A stretch of 36,089 nucleotides of DNA. Source: Emmonsiellopsis sp. PD_33. Lineage: Eukaryota > Ascomycota > Eurotiomycetes > Onygenales > Ajellomycetaceae. The stretch lies in the NCBI GenBank assembly GCA_032988165.1, contig JANTQF010000355.1:1-36089 (forward strand), written 5' to 3'. A program made the position numbers and the translations under genes. This document shows positions 9,501 to 20,856 of the stretch, piece by piece; the first letter of the stretch is position 1; each line of letters starts with the position of its first letter. The notes beneath the pieces were generated by a model. That model saw nothing but the letters and a program-made list of their open reading frames with translations. It made no database searches and had not been told where the DNA came from.

Positions 9501-11840
9501 GAAAAATTTGAAATTGGCCTTTTCCTTCCTAGATTTCTTAATATCTTGTTTATGGATGCCTTTTTCGCCTGACACTCGTTTGCAAAGGACCCATGAAATA
9601 TAAAGCCCAGTGGCCCTCAGAAACAACCGATGTTCATCATTAATTGGGTGTTGTCCATTAGAATGCCTCGATAGATTTTTGAGAGCTTGAAAAATACGTT
9701 TCCTGACAGTCATCATGGATAGAGAGGTTATTAACTGGAGCAACTTATGCCGCTCAGTCTGGGCCATGCCATAAACCAGTTTCATCAATAGCTGTTTGCG
9801 ATCACGTTTTTCTTCCAGTTCTTCCCATGAGAGGGATATTTTGTCGGAAGTGGGAGTAGAGCTGTACGGCTCGCTTTTCTTTCTGAACCGGTTAAGTAAC
9901 TGCACTCGATCGGCTTCAGTGTCATTGACAGGATTCAATGGAGGGGTATGAACTTCAAAAGTCGATTCATCAAGCTCATCCCCACTATTCGTCAGATCCA
10001 CAACCTCAATGGGACCAGACGGGTGTCGAACGGTGTGGCGTAATCGATTCGGTGATTCTGAAGTTTTCAAAGGAATAGGGCCCGGGGGTGGCGTGAGTTT
10101 GTTGCCATGGCGAGGAGAATTGGAAATCCGTGGTCGAGCGGCTGTAGACTGTTGTTTGCGCTTCGAAGCGGGGGAGATAACTTGATCCTCACTCTCGGAT
10201 TTTTCTCTAGTGGTCGCGGATTTTATGGGATACACATTTGTTTTCCGGTCCTTATCACCCAAAACAGGCGCAATATCGTCTGGGACAATGAAATCATCCA
10301 TGTCATCAACATCGTCATTATCTTCCTCTGAGCTAAGATACTCTTCGTCATCAGGGATTGGAGGTTTGGGCGGGCGCTTCGGAGCTTGAATTGGTGGAAG
10401 TTTCGGGGGGGGATCTTCGAGCTTGAAAATGGATATTTTCCACTTTTCGGCTTCTATCGAAAAAACAGTTTGGTCGAGAGCTTGGCATTGCTGTTTTACT
10501 TTTGCCTCACTGTTCCAAGTACTTAGTGTCATGCCATTTCGAAGCTTTTGCAGCCGTTTCTTTAGGTGTCCCAATTCTGTCTCGGCGAATTCGACCCCAT
10601 TTCCGGTTTTTGACCACCATATTCTATGGGCCTTCCTTTGCAAGGTTGGGAGTTTTGTTTCGTGCCACATCTTCTTGATAGAATCAATATACCCATCAAT
10701 GATATCATTTACCTCCTCCTTTGAAAGCTCTTTAGATTCTGTTGCTGGCTCAATTTCGTTCTCTATGTCTTCCAGATCAGACCCGTCATCTGATGACTCT
10801 CCATATGGTGGGAGGCCTTCGTGATCGTCTTCCGGTGGGTATTTGGTCAATAAGTAGTCAAATGGGTGGGACTGGTTATCTAGCTGGGGCCACGCAGCAG
10901 CATCCTCTTTAGTGACATCCACGGCCTGCTGTTCCTGGTCTGGCGTGAAGAGTGTGAAGTAGTGCGGCACACCTTGAGCCAATAATCTTAGATTATATGG
11001 AAACAAAGCAAGGGCATCTTTTCCATCTTCAGTTTTTACCGGCTGTGGTTCCTGGCGAAAATAATGTTGGAGTGCTTTCTTCACAAAGACCTTTTGGCCT
11101 GCTGGGGCTTCAGCTGGGGTCAGCAGGAAGGTTTCATCATCACTATCTTCCATATTGTTGTAGAATACATCTGCCATGGAAAGTTTTGAGGGGGGAAGGT
11201 AGCAAACTGGCTTTGAGGCGAGAGGTTGTGGTTGATTCAGGCTTAGTTTCCGACGCTTCTTCCCGGTACTGTCAGTGACATATTTCTCATTTTTGCGGCG
11301 GCGAGTTGAAAGTGCACTACTGGACTCTCGGGGCTTTGGGTAGTTTTCAGGGGGGAGTTCGGTGGAGGGGCGAGCGGCAGAGGAGGTCGCGAAAGGGTTG
11401 GGAGGAACTCGTGGAGTCTCCAGCTGGGAGCCGGGAGGAATGCGTGGACTCTCTAGTTGGGAGCCGGGAGAAAAGCGTGAACTCTCCAGCTGAGAAGCGG
11501 GAGCAATGAGTGGACTCTCCAGCTGGGAGCTGGAAGGAATTCGTCGTCGAGAACGTTCTGCATACTTTCGTGACTGTTTCTGCAAATGCTCAATTGCCTC
11601 TAGAATAGTATCACACTGCCCAAGTGATGCCAGTCCAAGTATCTGACGCAATCTTGTCTCATCGACCCTTGTGAGTAGCACTTTCCCTGTGATATCATTG
11701 CTCCGAAGGGACTTCTCAAAATCTACCGGGTCTGGTCGAGGCAGTGGAGCATCGTCTTCAACCCAAGGCGCGGGTGATGTATGGCAGAGGTAATAGACTA
11801 CCTGATCAATTGACCAGTTGCATGGGTCGCTGGAGTCCAT
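6585..11840 (-). CDS. SNF2-family ATP-dependent chromatin remodeler (RAD54/ATRX/ARIP4-like)
   Basis: Two exons, 11840-8974 and 8826-6585, are joined by a 147-nt intron (donor GTAAGT, acceptor TTCAAG) just after Walker A. This gives 1702 residues. The N-terminus (about residues 7-93) is SAM-like and is followed by four SQLE repeats. A long acidic, basic and proline-rich linker follows, with a SUMO-interaction-like VVDLT motif. The ATPase core then shows motif I MGLGKTMQV (about 948-956), motif II DEAH (about 1085), LTGSP, the helicase-C blocks STRAGGLGLN and QAVGRAYRLGQ, and a disordered Q/P-rich tail. Splicing restores GKTMQVISLLVTIANA, normal for the family. It is a nuclear ATP-driven DNA translocase that remodels chromatin or evicts DNA-bound proteins; the ARIP4/ATRX comparison rests on architecture. 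A possible donor (GTAGGT) near the stop leaves the last few residues uncertain. It diverges from glutathione synthetase across 728 bp. Confidence 0.92.
8827..8973 (-). other. Intron of the SNF2-family gene, between Walker A and motif Ia
   Basis: The 147-nt intron joins phase 2 to 1: GT before it plus G after it makes a Val codon. Without splicing, translation stops three nucleotides past the donor, which would cut the protein off immediately after Walker A. Confidence 0.9.
11400..11531 (-). repeat. 33-bp coding minisatellite, four copies (SQLE repeat)
   Basis: Inside the remodeler's first exon, four 11-residue units begin SQLES, SQLES, SQLES and SQLET and end in P-A, P-G, P-G and P-P. The period of 33 bp keeps the frame. 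Units differ at a few bases, so the array is not brand new. Confidence 0.9.
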
Positions 11841-12568
11841 GTACGCTTCTCTCCGTCAGCATCTAGTATCAAACCAAGACAGAGAAAGGCCAAAACAGTT
11901 GAATACTAACTTGGATGAGGATATCTACCACCCCATGCATGAAAGTTGGAACTATGCTGTGACGCAGGAAGACAAGAATCGAGCTGACATGTCAAAGTTC
12001 AAGACTTGTCGCGCCGCTGACAGAGTGATCTTGGGCCTATAAGTTAAGAGGGGTAAGCGCGAGAATGCCGGCGATGTACTGCGATGCGGCCGCGTAGTTG
12101 ACGTGCTGGTTGTGATTTGACTCGCTCGAATGGTGCGATCAGCCTTGGTATCCGCTGTCAGGGTCGAGGTTCGGGATCGTGTCGAGGCGCAGGGTCTGTC
12201 GGGGGGTTTGTTGGCGGATACAGAGACGGGAAGTTGGTTGATTGACTGGCGTGTCAGGCGTGTCTTTTTGGCGTTTGGAAGTTGCGAGGGCGGTGAGGCG
12301 GGGGACGGCGGCAGAATCTGCACGCGTTGATTGGCTGGCTGACAGACCGCCTGGCAGAATCTCCTTGGCCGAGATTACATAAGCAGCAGTGAGGGGCATT
12401 AGTAAGCGGATTGCGGAGTGATATCAGATTTATATCTCCAACACCCCCCTTCATCTCCTCACTTTCTCTAGCCCTTGTTTCTCATATTTCTCTCGTTTTA
12501 TTTACTGCAAGGCACATTGCTACAGCCTGGCCATTGCGTGCTGCCCTGTTCCTCCCCGCTCTCCTCCA
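11841..12568. promoter_or_regulatory. Divergent promoter between the SNF2-family gene and glutathione synthetase
   Basis: This 728-bp region separates two start codons on opposite strands. It contains a perfect TTAGTAA element at 12399-12405, the Yap1/AP-1-type recognition sequence, 164 bp before the glutathione synthetase ATG. A pyrimidine-rich stretch (about 12430-12510) precedes that ATG, as in many fungal promoters. Overlapping ORFs in 12130-12400 on both strands look non-coding. Confidence 0.7.
12399..12405 (+). promoter_or_regulatory. Yap1-type response element TTAGTAA
   Basis: An exact match to the yeast Yap1 consensus TTA(C/G)TAA. In yeasts, Yap1/AP-1 factors are established activators of glutathione-synthesis genes under oxidative stress. 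Function here is inferred from position and sequence alone. Confidence 0.45.
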
Positions 12569-14218
12569 ATGGACGACTCCGTATATGCCGATTACCCCCC
12601 ACCATTGACTTCCGAGCAGCAACAATTCCTAGTCTCCACGGTTAAAACATGGGCGCTGCAGCATGGTCTCTCTGTAAAACCGTCGCCAACGTTTATTGAA
12701 AAGCAATTGGATCCTAATGGCGTCCTGGCCACCAATGCACCTGTCACTCTTTTTCCCAGCCCGTTCCCGAAGTCCGGCTTTGACCATGCAACCGCAATAC
12801 AGACGGCATACAACGAGTTATATGCCAGGATCAGTAGAGATGAAGCTTGGCTAGGTAAAATCATTGAAGAGTAAGACCATTATTGCCCCTCCATGGGACC
12901 ACCGGTCCCGATATATGCTTCAAGCCGCTGTCTATGTGCTCCTACTAAACGGTGTCGCAGGCTCATTGATGCGGATGATTTCGTCGCAAACCTCTGGAAA
13001 GTCCATCTCGGCGTAAAGGCCGAAGGATATGTCCAGCTTCTTTCCCTGGGTCTTTTCCGGTCAGATTATATTGCCCACCGGCCATCCGGCGCCACAGAAT
13101 CATCGCTGAAGCAAGTGGAATTCAACACCATCTCCTCTTCCTTCGGAGGGCTCTCAGCGCTCGTTGCCTCACTACATACCGAACTCCTAACCTCTCCACC
13201 TGGGAAACCCATAACCTACCCTCTCCACCCGATTCTAAACGCGCACACCCCTCCCGAGAACTCCGCCGTCCCCTCTCTATCCAGCGGCCTCGCCGCGGCG
13301 CACAAAGCCTACGGCCCTTCCAAAACCTCCCCCGCTCTCCCCCTCTGTATCCTCTTCATAGTCCAAGACGGCGAACGCAACCTTTATGACCAACTCGCCC
13401 TCTCGACCGCACTAACAACCACGCACAAAATCCCCGTCTTCCGCCTCCCCACCACCTCCATCCTCGACCTAACCAGCATCTCTCCAACCAACCCCTCACG
13501 ACCGCTAATATACACCCCACCCCACTCCCCCACCACCCCCTTTGAAGTAACAACCATCTACCTCCGCGGCTTCTACGGACCAGGCGACTACACCACCCCA
13601 ACCGCCTGGGCCGCCCGAACCCACCTCGAACGCTCCGCCGCCATAAAATGCCCCTCAGTCCTCAGCCAGCTCTCCGGCTGCAAAAAGGTCCAACAAGTTC
13701 TCGCCGACCCCAACGGGCGCGACCACCTCACCCACTTCCTCCCAAACACCGACGCGCGCCTCATCGAGCAAATCCGCGCAACCTTCGCTCCACAATACGA
13801 TCTCTCCACCTCCGCCTCCGGCAGCCGGGGCCGTGAGCTAGCCCTCGACCCATCAACAGCCGTCAACCACGTCCTCAAGCCACAGCGCGAGGGGGGCGGG
13901 AATAACGTGTACCGCGACGCGATTCCGGCGTTCCTCCGCTCCATGCCGGAGAAGGATTGGAAGGGATATATCCTCATGGAACTCATCCAGCCGCCCGAGG
14001 CGGCGAGGAATGTGATGCTGCGGAGCGATGGGGAGGTTCTTGGTGGGCATGTTATTAGTGAGTTGGGGATTTTCGGGACGATTTTGTGGGATCATGGGGA
14101 TGGGCGGATTGTGCATAATGAGCAGGGGGGTTGGTTGTTGAGGACTAAGGGGAGAGAGAGTGATGAGGGAGGCGTGGCGGCGGGGTTTTCGTCGTTGGAT
14201 AGTGTTGTGCTGCTTTGA
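12569..14218 (+). CDS. GSH2: Glutathione synthetase (eukaryotic type, ATP-grasp)
   Basis: Two exons, 12569-12870 and 12961-14218, give 519 residues; the 90-nt intron (GTAAGA...CGCAG) restores EELIDADD. The enzyme joins gamma-glutamylcysteine to glycine using ATP, the second step of glutathione synthesis, in the cytosol. Eukaryotic GSH signatures are intact: FNTISSSFGGL (substrate loop), QREGGGNNVYRDAIP (the glycine-rich ATP-grasp lid) and MELIQP, plus a C-terminus with SELGIFGTILWD and VAAGFSSLD that closes over the active site. Length is slightly above the usual 470-500 because of proline-rich loops around residues 180-270. Start choice is supported by exon continuity and the upstream pyrimidine tract. 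The promoter carries a Yap1-type element. Confidence 0.96.
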
Positions 14219-15359
14219 TTTTTTTGGGTGCGGGTTTGATTATGATTCACGGTTCTGTTGGTTACGATTTGCATCTACGACTGAGTTTCTTTGGTAGAAT
14301 TTAGAATAAAGCATTGCATACATCTCATTAACCGTTTACATCGCCCTTCGCAAGTCAGAATTGAAAAAAATAAAAACAAAACAAACCATCCGAGAATTGG
14401 AGGTTGAGCCATATTAGGAAACCGTAAAAAAAGCAACCATTAATCATCAATCATCAAATCATGCTTTCACTCAAACAAAGCTCCAAATCAGAAAATGCAG
14501 AAAGAAAGAAAGAAGTCTCTCAAAAGGCCAGTGACCTTCTAAATAGAGAAAGAAGAAAGAATGAAGGTTTCAAATGGTCCGAAGGCATCCAATCCTGGCA
14601 AAACTCCGGTGTTAATCCATCCATGGAGGCGGAGAGCGAAAGAAAGGAAAGCCCGTGCAAGCTTAGATGTAACAAAGGTGAAGCCGAATAAAGAAGAAAA
14701 GGCCGGAGAGTGAGAATAGACTGACAAGACCGGAAATTGTTGGTGATTGAATTATGACAGACTGTCAAATTTGGCAGCACAGTGCCCAGGGGCTAAAATT
14801 CAACAGCAAATGTCCGTGGCGGTCTGACATTTTTGGGGCTCCTAGAATATCCTTGTGGGATCATTGGCGAATCTTGTTACAACATGGAGATTGGCTGGTC
14901 GCGGACGCGGAAATGTATGTCGAAAAGAAATATGAGAAAGCCGCAAAGCGACACTTGAAGTCGTGTCAAATTTTTTTGTGTGGCAGCAGTCAAACAAGAA
15001 GAAGAAGGTGCGGTTTTTTCGCGACTGATAGAGGAGAAAAGTAATTGAGGTCGTCATTTGGTAGAATTGTATCATCCGAGGAAGTGTTGCAAATCGAGCA
15101 GCAAGTGAGGTTCGCAAGGCCCAAGTGAGAGTGAGAGTGAGATGGTTTTTTTATTCTTTTTTTGCGGTGGAGAGGGGAGCAAGAGGAGTTATGGGTGGTT
15201 GCCACTTTTTCTCTGTCAAAAAGAGAAGTGATGAGTAAGTGAGAGGAAATTTGATGGCATTCCCTTCGTGAGCTAACCGAATAGACCGAAATGTGATATG
15301 ATCTATAGATTTCATCCAGGCCGAGGATAGTCGAAATGCCACATTGGATGGTTTTCCTA
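14219..15359. other. Convergent 3' spacer, no gene seen
   Basis: This AT-rich stretch contains the 3' flank of glutathione synthetase and that of the next minus-strand gene. ORFs of 60-134 codons occur on both strands (for example 14461-14691 plus and 14990-15394 minus). They are dominated by K/E/R or S/H runs, lack recognisable domains and overlap each other. Confidence 0.55.
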
Positions 15360-17315
15360 TCACTCCTCCATCTCGTCGCGCAGGTAATTGTCAAAAGAGC
15401 TAACCTGGAAGTTCTCCCCCGTTATCTGGTTAAAGGGGTCATTGCGTTCCATAATAACCTCGGTGTCGGTGTTCAAACGATGCTCCTGGTTCTGGCGAAC
15501 GGAATAACGCCCGGAGCCGTTGAATCGGAAAGATTCAGTTTCTGGTGCTGGGTTTTGGCTGGGAGGAAAGTTTTGGTTGATAGGGGTAGTTGATGATCCG
15601 CTAAGTAGCACCATATTAGGATCGATTCCCATCGTTACGGGTAAGTAGTTATCGTGGCTGGCAGGCTCCGACACATCCACCCGCTGTTGTGTAATTTGCG
15701 ATATTCGAGTGTTCGCATTGTTATCGTTCAGAGAAGATATAGAGAGAGCTGGTATGTTCCTTTGTGTTGGGTACATCGATGTGCCAGAAACGTGGTTGTT
15801 AGGATGTTCGTGTGGGTGGAGTCTCGGGGTCGGGGGAAGTTGGTGGCGAGGACGGTTTTCGTCTACAGACATTCTACCCGGAAAGGGATTTTCTCGGGAG
15901 AGTTGAGAATAGGTTTGGTGCCAGGGTGGGAATCTGTAGTTGGCTGATGGGGCAAACTGGTTTGAGTAGGGGTAGGAATCTGGATTGTCGAGTGCATTGA
16001 ATGTAGAACCGAAACCATTATTCTCCAGTCCGGTTGCTATTCCCTGGGGCCAAAATGCCGGTTCATTGGGTCGATAGGGGTATTCCGTTGTGGGCAGCCC
16101 ATCTAACCGCTGCCTGGGTTCCCACAGATTTCTGTCTTCTACCCCAGCTACGACACCATGGCTAGGATGCCCACCGGCCACCTGGGTGCGAAAAGCGTTG
16201 ACAGTATCAGGACGCGGAGGTTGGATGCCAGTTGCAGTAGTGGCTTCTTGGAATGAGCGGCGAAGTCGGGACGCCTCGTTATCTTTTTTCGCCCCCTCCT
16301 CAGCCACCGACGAAAGAAGATATAGAGGGTTGATGTTTGAACTCTGCGTATTCGATGTTGCCGCGGACGCCCTCCTAGTATTTTCTCTGGGTCTCCAAGC
16401 GGATGGAAGCTGATCGGCTGGAAGGCGCCTCCAGTCACTAACTTCCGAATATGCCACTCTTTCCCACAACACCTCCAGCAGCTCCAACGCATTCGCCAAT
16501 CTACACCCTGGCTGGTGGCGCGGTTCCCCATTCAGGAAGTAATCCAAGGGGTACTGGTCCCCTCCCACGCCAGAGATGTTCCTTGAGCGGAGACAAACAG
16601 GGACAGATCGTGGGCCATCCCCATGCCAGGCGGGATAGACAATGTCCATGGTGGTATTCAAGGTCACCTGGTCATGGTTGAGCCTGTCCACTCGCTCCAT
16701 CTCCGCCCTTGTCACCCCTCCACGCCGCGTTGTCCAGCATGACAATCCGAGGCGGGTACGAGCCTCCCGTTCGCGTCGCATATTCAGTGAATTGTCATTC
16801 GGCAGCTGCGATTTGTCGACTGACATCCGGGCCTTGATATCCCGATATGTCAGTCGGGAGTCTGAACGCATCCAGAACTCCAGTTGCCACGCTGCTGGCC
16901 GCACTGAAATATAACGCGGTAGAAACGGGAAGTCGCGTATCCCCACCCCGTCGTAGTCGAGGACCACGCGCCCATTCTCCTTCAACATCGGCAGGAGACT
17001 GGTTGAACGGTCCCTTGGCGGATCGAGCTGGAACAGGATCGGCGGGAGGTGGCTATCGGAGAAACGAGAGCACACTAGGTGCCAACAGGTGTGGTAGGCA
17101 TCCGGGGGCGAAGTGTCTGAATGAAAATTAACCACACATTCCAAGTTTGTTTATGAAAGAAAAGGGTTGGGGGGAAACTGACGGTAACATGGACTAACTG
17201 ATGATGCGGTTTCTTTAACCAGATTAGCTAAAATTCCTGCAAAACAAAGGTGGGCAGACAAACCTGTGATAGCTGTCGGCAGAGAGGGATTTTGAATCGT
17301 AGCCTGTTGTTCCAT
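15360..17315 (-). CDS. Uncharacterised fungal protein, paralogue A of a two-member local family
   Basis: I recognise no named family. Exon 1 (17315-17264) encodes MEQQATIQNPSLPTAIT. A 147-nt intron (donor GTTTGT, acceptor TTCAG) follows, and exon 2 is 17116-15360; the product is 602 residues. Residues about 41-145 form a compact domain with ILFQLDPP, EFWMRSDSRLTYRDIKARM, then an N-rich turn and RREREARTRLGLSCW. The same order occurs in the gene at 19286-20856, with the first intron in the same place and phase. After about residue 300 the protein is disordered, rich in P, N, S, Q and Y. There is no signal peptide or membrane segment and no catalytic motif. The nucleic-acid- or protein-binding nature of the basic helix is a guess. 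The ATG at 17315 is chosen because its exon splices in phase; the long exon alone has no good ATG start. Confidence 0.72.
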
Positions 17316-19285
17316 CTTTACACTATCCTGTGGTTCTTTGAATGATAACAGAAAGAAAAGCCTGGATTCCTTTATGTTGCCCCTTAAGTTGATGATATAG
17401 CCACTAAACCAGCTTCTGGCAAGGACTGACTTCTAACTTGACTCAGTAGCACAGGCGTTCAACGAAGGATTCTTATCTGAAGAGAAAGTTTGTAGGGTTT
17501 CAGTGTATATCGATCCGTGTTGAGTGTTTAAAATGGGTAAGAGGATTGAAAGGCCGAAGGGAGTCCAGCAACAGTTTTCAACGTGTTAAAGAGGAAGTGT
17601 AAACAAAACTTGGGGGGAAAGTAGACGGATGAATCCTGGCATGGAAATTGCAGTGGCCAGTGTTGATGGGATTCACCAAACAGACAGTGGACCAAAACAT
17701 GCAAATGACAGCCCAGTGGCATAACACAGTGAAGGGGTCAGAACAGTCTTTGTATTCTGCACAGTTTGTACAGAACATACTATTGTCTTGGTTCGCACCA
17801 ATTGAACTGATACTGAAAATGAAACCAAGGAAAGAGTCAGGCATTTTCCACTCAGGAAAATGCTATGGGGTATAAGGATAGTGGTTGCCATCTTTGAACA
17901 GCCCGCCCGCCCTGCTGTTCTCATGCTTTGATAAGGACATATCCGCTGCAAGAAGCGGAGCCACATTGTGCGTCCCTGACTCGGACACAGATGGCTGAGC
18001 AACCACCCAACAATGCATTGCTATCAGGCTTGGAAATGTAGGGAAACTAGGTCAGGGCTGAATAGGACTGGACAAAAACATTTTTTTAGGCTATAACATC
18101 AGTTAGTATTATCCTGCAACAACACCAGCTGGGTTGACTTGCACCCACGCGAGATAGCACTCAACGTTCCCCTACATCACCACCCTCTTCGCCAAGCACT
18201 CGTTTGGAGACGGGTAAAGGGACTCGGAGCTTTATGGTAGTCGGATACTAAGGTAGCCCGTAGGCCCCTCATAAAGTCCGCACCTGCCATTGTCCTCATA
18301 TTAGCGATGCACTGGATGAGATCCTACGAAGCGAGAATGGGGTGAGGTTGGACGTTGATCTGCATCCACGGGAATTATCCGCGGCACGTGTTGGTCCCAC
18401 AACTTTATTTCAACCACGCATCCCATACATCCAACATCTAACATCTAACCTCCAGTTAACCATCGTGCTGTCACCGGAAGTGGAAAATACAGCATAGCCC
18501 ATTAATGTCAGCCTTTTGTCGGTCTAGCACACGTCTCGTTGTCCCCAACATTCATCCAAAGGGTATTCTGCCATCCATCAATCGTCGCGCCTCCCCTTCC
18601 AGAAAGCTCCAGCTGGTATCGTCAGCGGAGAAAACCTGCCGAAACCAGTCAACCCATAGGGCGCATCAAATTCGTTGGTTTAGGAAGATGACCTCTGCTT
18701 CACGGTGATTATTTGGGTACTACGTACACGACTAATCTCGTTTATTTTCTCGCCGTCTCGGCTTTTCTAAGGTTATCTATACAATGCTAGTTTTAGTGGC
18801 CCCCCCCGCAGGCAGGCAGCGGATATATGTCGCATTCCTGGCCATATTTTTGATCAATTGTTCGCCAGTTGAAGTAACCAGTGAATTACGTTCATCCATC
18901 CATACCATTATGTTTTTTACGAGAAAGGATCATTAGAACGAGTTTTTTGGGATATGCCACTGTAGTACCCAGATTGGAGCCCCGTTCTTCCACTTCCCCA
19001 GTCGGCAACGTCGTGGTCTATCGGGACGGTCAGCCAGATCCTTCCTTTCCTCAAGTGCTAGGTAAGTCAACAAAAAATCGTAACATTCCTCTAACTTCTA
19101 AATCAAATACATCGTTATGGCTAACAGAATTCCAACGCTCTAAAACATCTCGTCATCATAAGGTGATAAGGCCCAGCCTCATTCACAAACAACGGGTATC
19201 GGACAGATCCCGTCAACTCTAAAGGTGCTCAAACCCTCGCGTAAACCCTCTATTTTACACCCATGTCAGTCCATCCAACTCACCC
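17316..19285. other. Spacer between paralogues A and B, no gene seen
   Basis: About 2 kb holding the promoter of paralogue A and the 3' flank of paralogue B. Short ORFs on both strands (17528-18002, 18505-18708, 18881-19222) overlap each other and show no domain, repeat or signal I recognise. A C-rich run with GGCA repeats lies near 18800-18820. Confidence 0.5.
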
Positions 19286-20856
19286 CTATCTCAAATCCAT
19301 ATCATACCAATTCCTCAACTCCCGGCAGTATTCAGCATCGAGCTCGTCCTTTAGTTGACACCCCAACGTGGACGCCATGTTCATGTATTCAGTCGGCGTG
19401 TCTCTCGTTTCACTCCAATCTAGGACCTGGCGAAACGGATCTGGTATGCCGGGAACTAGTTCCCAGTTATCCCCAGTCCATGTCATCGGAAAAGGACTCC
19501 CTTCCTGCAACTGAGGCATGACGAAATCTTTCGAATTAAGCAACTGCGCCATTTTTTCGTACCAGCGATACGGAATATCGATATATTTGGCCATCAGATC
19601 CTCGATTGGGACTGGAGATGGTGGACATAATACCGGAGTCTTCGGCTCATCCTTCCAGTATGTCGGGGCTCCGTAATAGGGGATTCCCGGATAGTGATCC
19701 AAATTCATCTCTTCTTCGTCGTCGCCAGATTGGTCGTGTTCATCGCTGTCGGCATCCGTCATCTCGCTATCATAGTACTCAAACTCGGTGCTATTCTCCT
19801 CCGTGCAGGGCTCGCTACCCTCGACGTCAGACCCTGACACATCGGCCATGAGCCCTTCCACCAGAGCTCCAGTTCTCTCGTCGTTGTAAGTATCATCGTC
19901 CTTGGCAAGGTCATTCTCGGGTGAAGTTTCTATCTGCGGAGCCCGTGCTTGTGCACCATGGTGTTGGCTAGAAACGTCGTCGAATACGCTCTCAGAGCCA
20001 TCGCTACTCGCAAGAGATGACGGTTCATCGTCTGCTGCTCCGTAGTCGCTGCCATAAGCATACCTCACGGTTGTGGAGTTGCGAAGAGGCCTACTGCCAG
20101 TCTCGGCATTGGATAGTCCAACCTGCTGCATGGGTGGCTGATCAACCATAGGCCATTCCATGGTGGCTAATTGCTCCAAAATTTCCTGCTGCTCCTTCGC
20201 ATAAGTCCGATAACGTCGCGCGTACGCCTCGGGAGGCTCAATTACCCCACCCTCTACACCTAAGGCGGGGTCGATTAGGCCTGGAGTCATCCCCCGTGTG
20301 GAATTTGCCGCCGGGTCTATTCCAACCTCTATCATCTTTTTCTCAAGCTCCTCGGCGACCACTTTCGTTTGTTTGTTTCCAGAACCCCAGGAGAGCATAT
20401 AGAATGCTTGCCTGAACCTGACACTGCGCTGTTGTAGGGCGTTGTTGTTGACGCGAAACTCAGGATTCATCCTGTCTGTTATATCATGCAACTGAATGCG
20501 CCTATCCAGGCGCATCCAAGCCTCAACGCGAAATTCCTCCACATTTGTCGATATCCTGTCCGGCAGGATATCCAGAACCCGCAACTCCTCACCCTTTCCC
20601 CAAGGCGATGGCTTCGTTGGTATACGGTCCTTTATCGTTCTTACTTGTGGTGCGGTGGGCCTGAACACATATAAAATGTCGGGAAGATTATCCACGGACC
20701 ATTCGGTCTGTCCTGGCATAGGGTCCGTGATGTTGTTCAAATTCGTCCGTGCAGCCGCACTGTGCTGACGTGGGACACGCTGTCCTAGAGTAGCTTGTTA
20801 ATTTTTCTGTGGAATTTTCATATATCCGCGTACTCACCTTGCTGTTTCCCTGCCAT
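19286..20856 (-). CDS. Uncharacterised fungal protein, paralogue B with acidic central region
   Basis: I recognise no named family. Exon 1 (20856-20838) encodes only MAGKQQ plus one base; a 53-nt intron (GTGAGT...CTCTAG) leads to exon 2 (20784-19286). The product is 505 residues. Residues about 40-139 match paralogue A in order: ILYVFRP, EAWMRLDRRIQLHDITDRM, an N-rich turn, and RSVRFRQAFYMLSW. A short coiled region with YARRYRTYAKEQQEILEQL follows. Then comes a strongly acidic stretch (SDEHDQSGDDEEEMNLD, about residue 330) and a tryptophan-rich C-terminus. The C-terminal halves of A and B do not resemble each other. No membrane segment is seen. The acidic region could suggest a nuclear or chromatin partner, but that is inference. 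An alternative is that the short first exon is misplaced. Confidence 0.72.

Noticed and set aside
13356..14116. Minus-strand ORFs across glutathione synthetase exon 2
   Set aside because: Antisense shadows of a conserved enzyme with biased third-codon positions.
14461..14691. Plus-strand ORF rich in K, E and S after glutathione synthetase
   Set aside because: Low complexity, overlapped by opposite-strand ORFs, and no recognisable domain or promoter.
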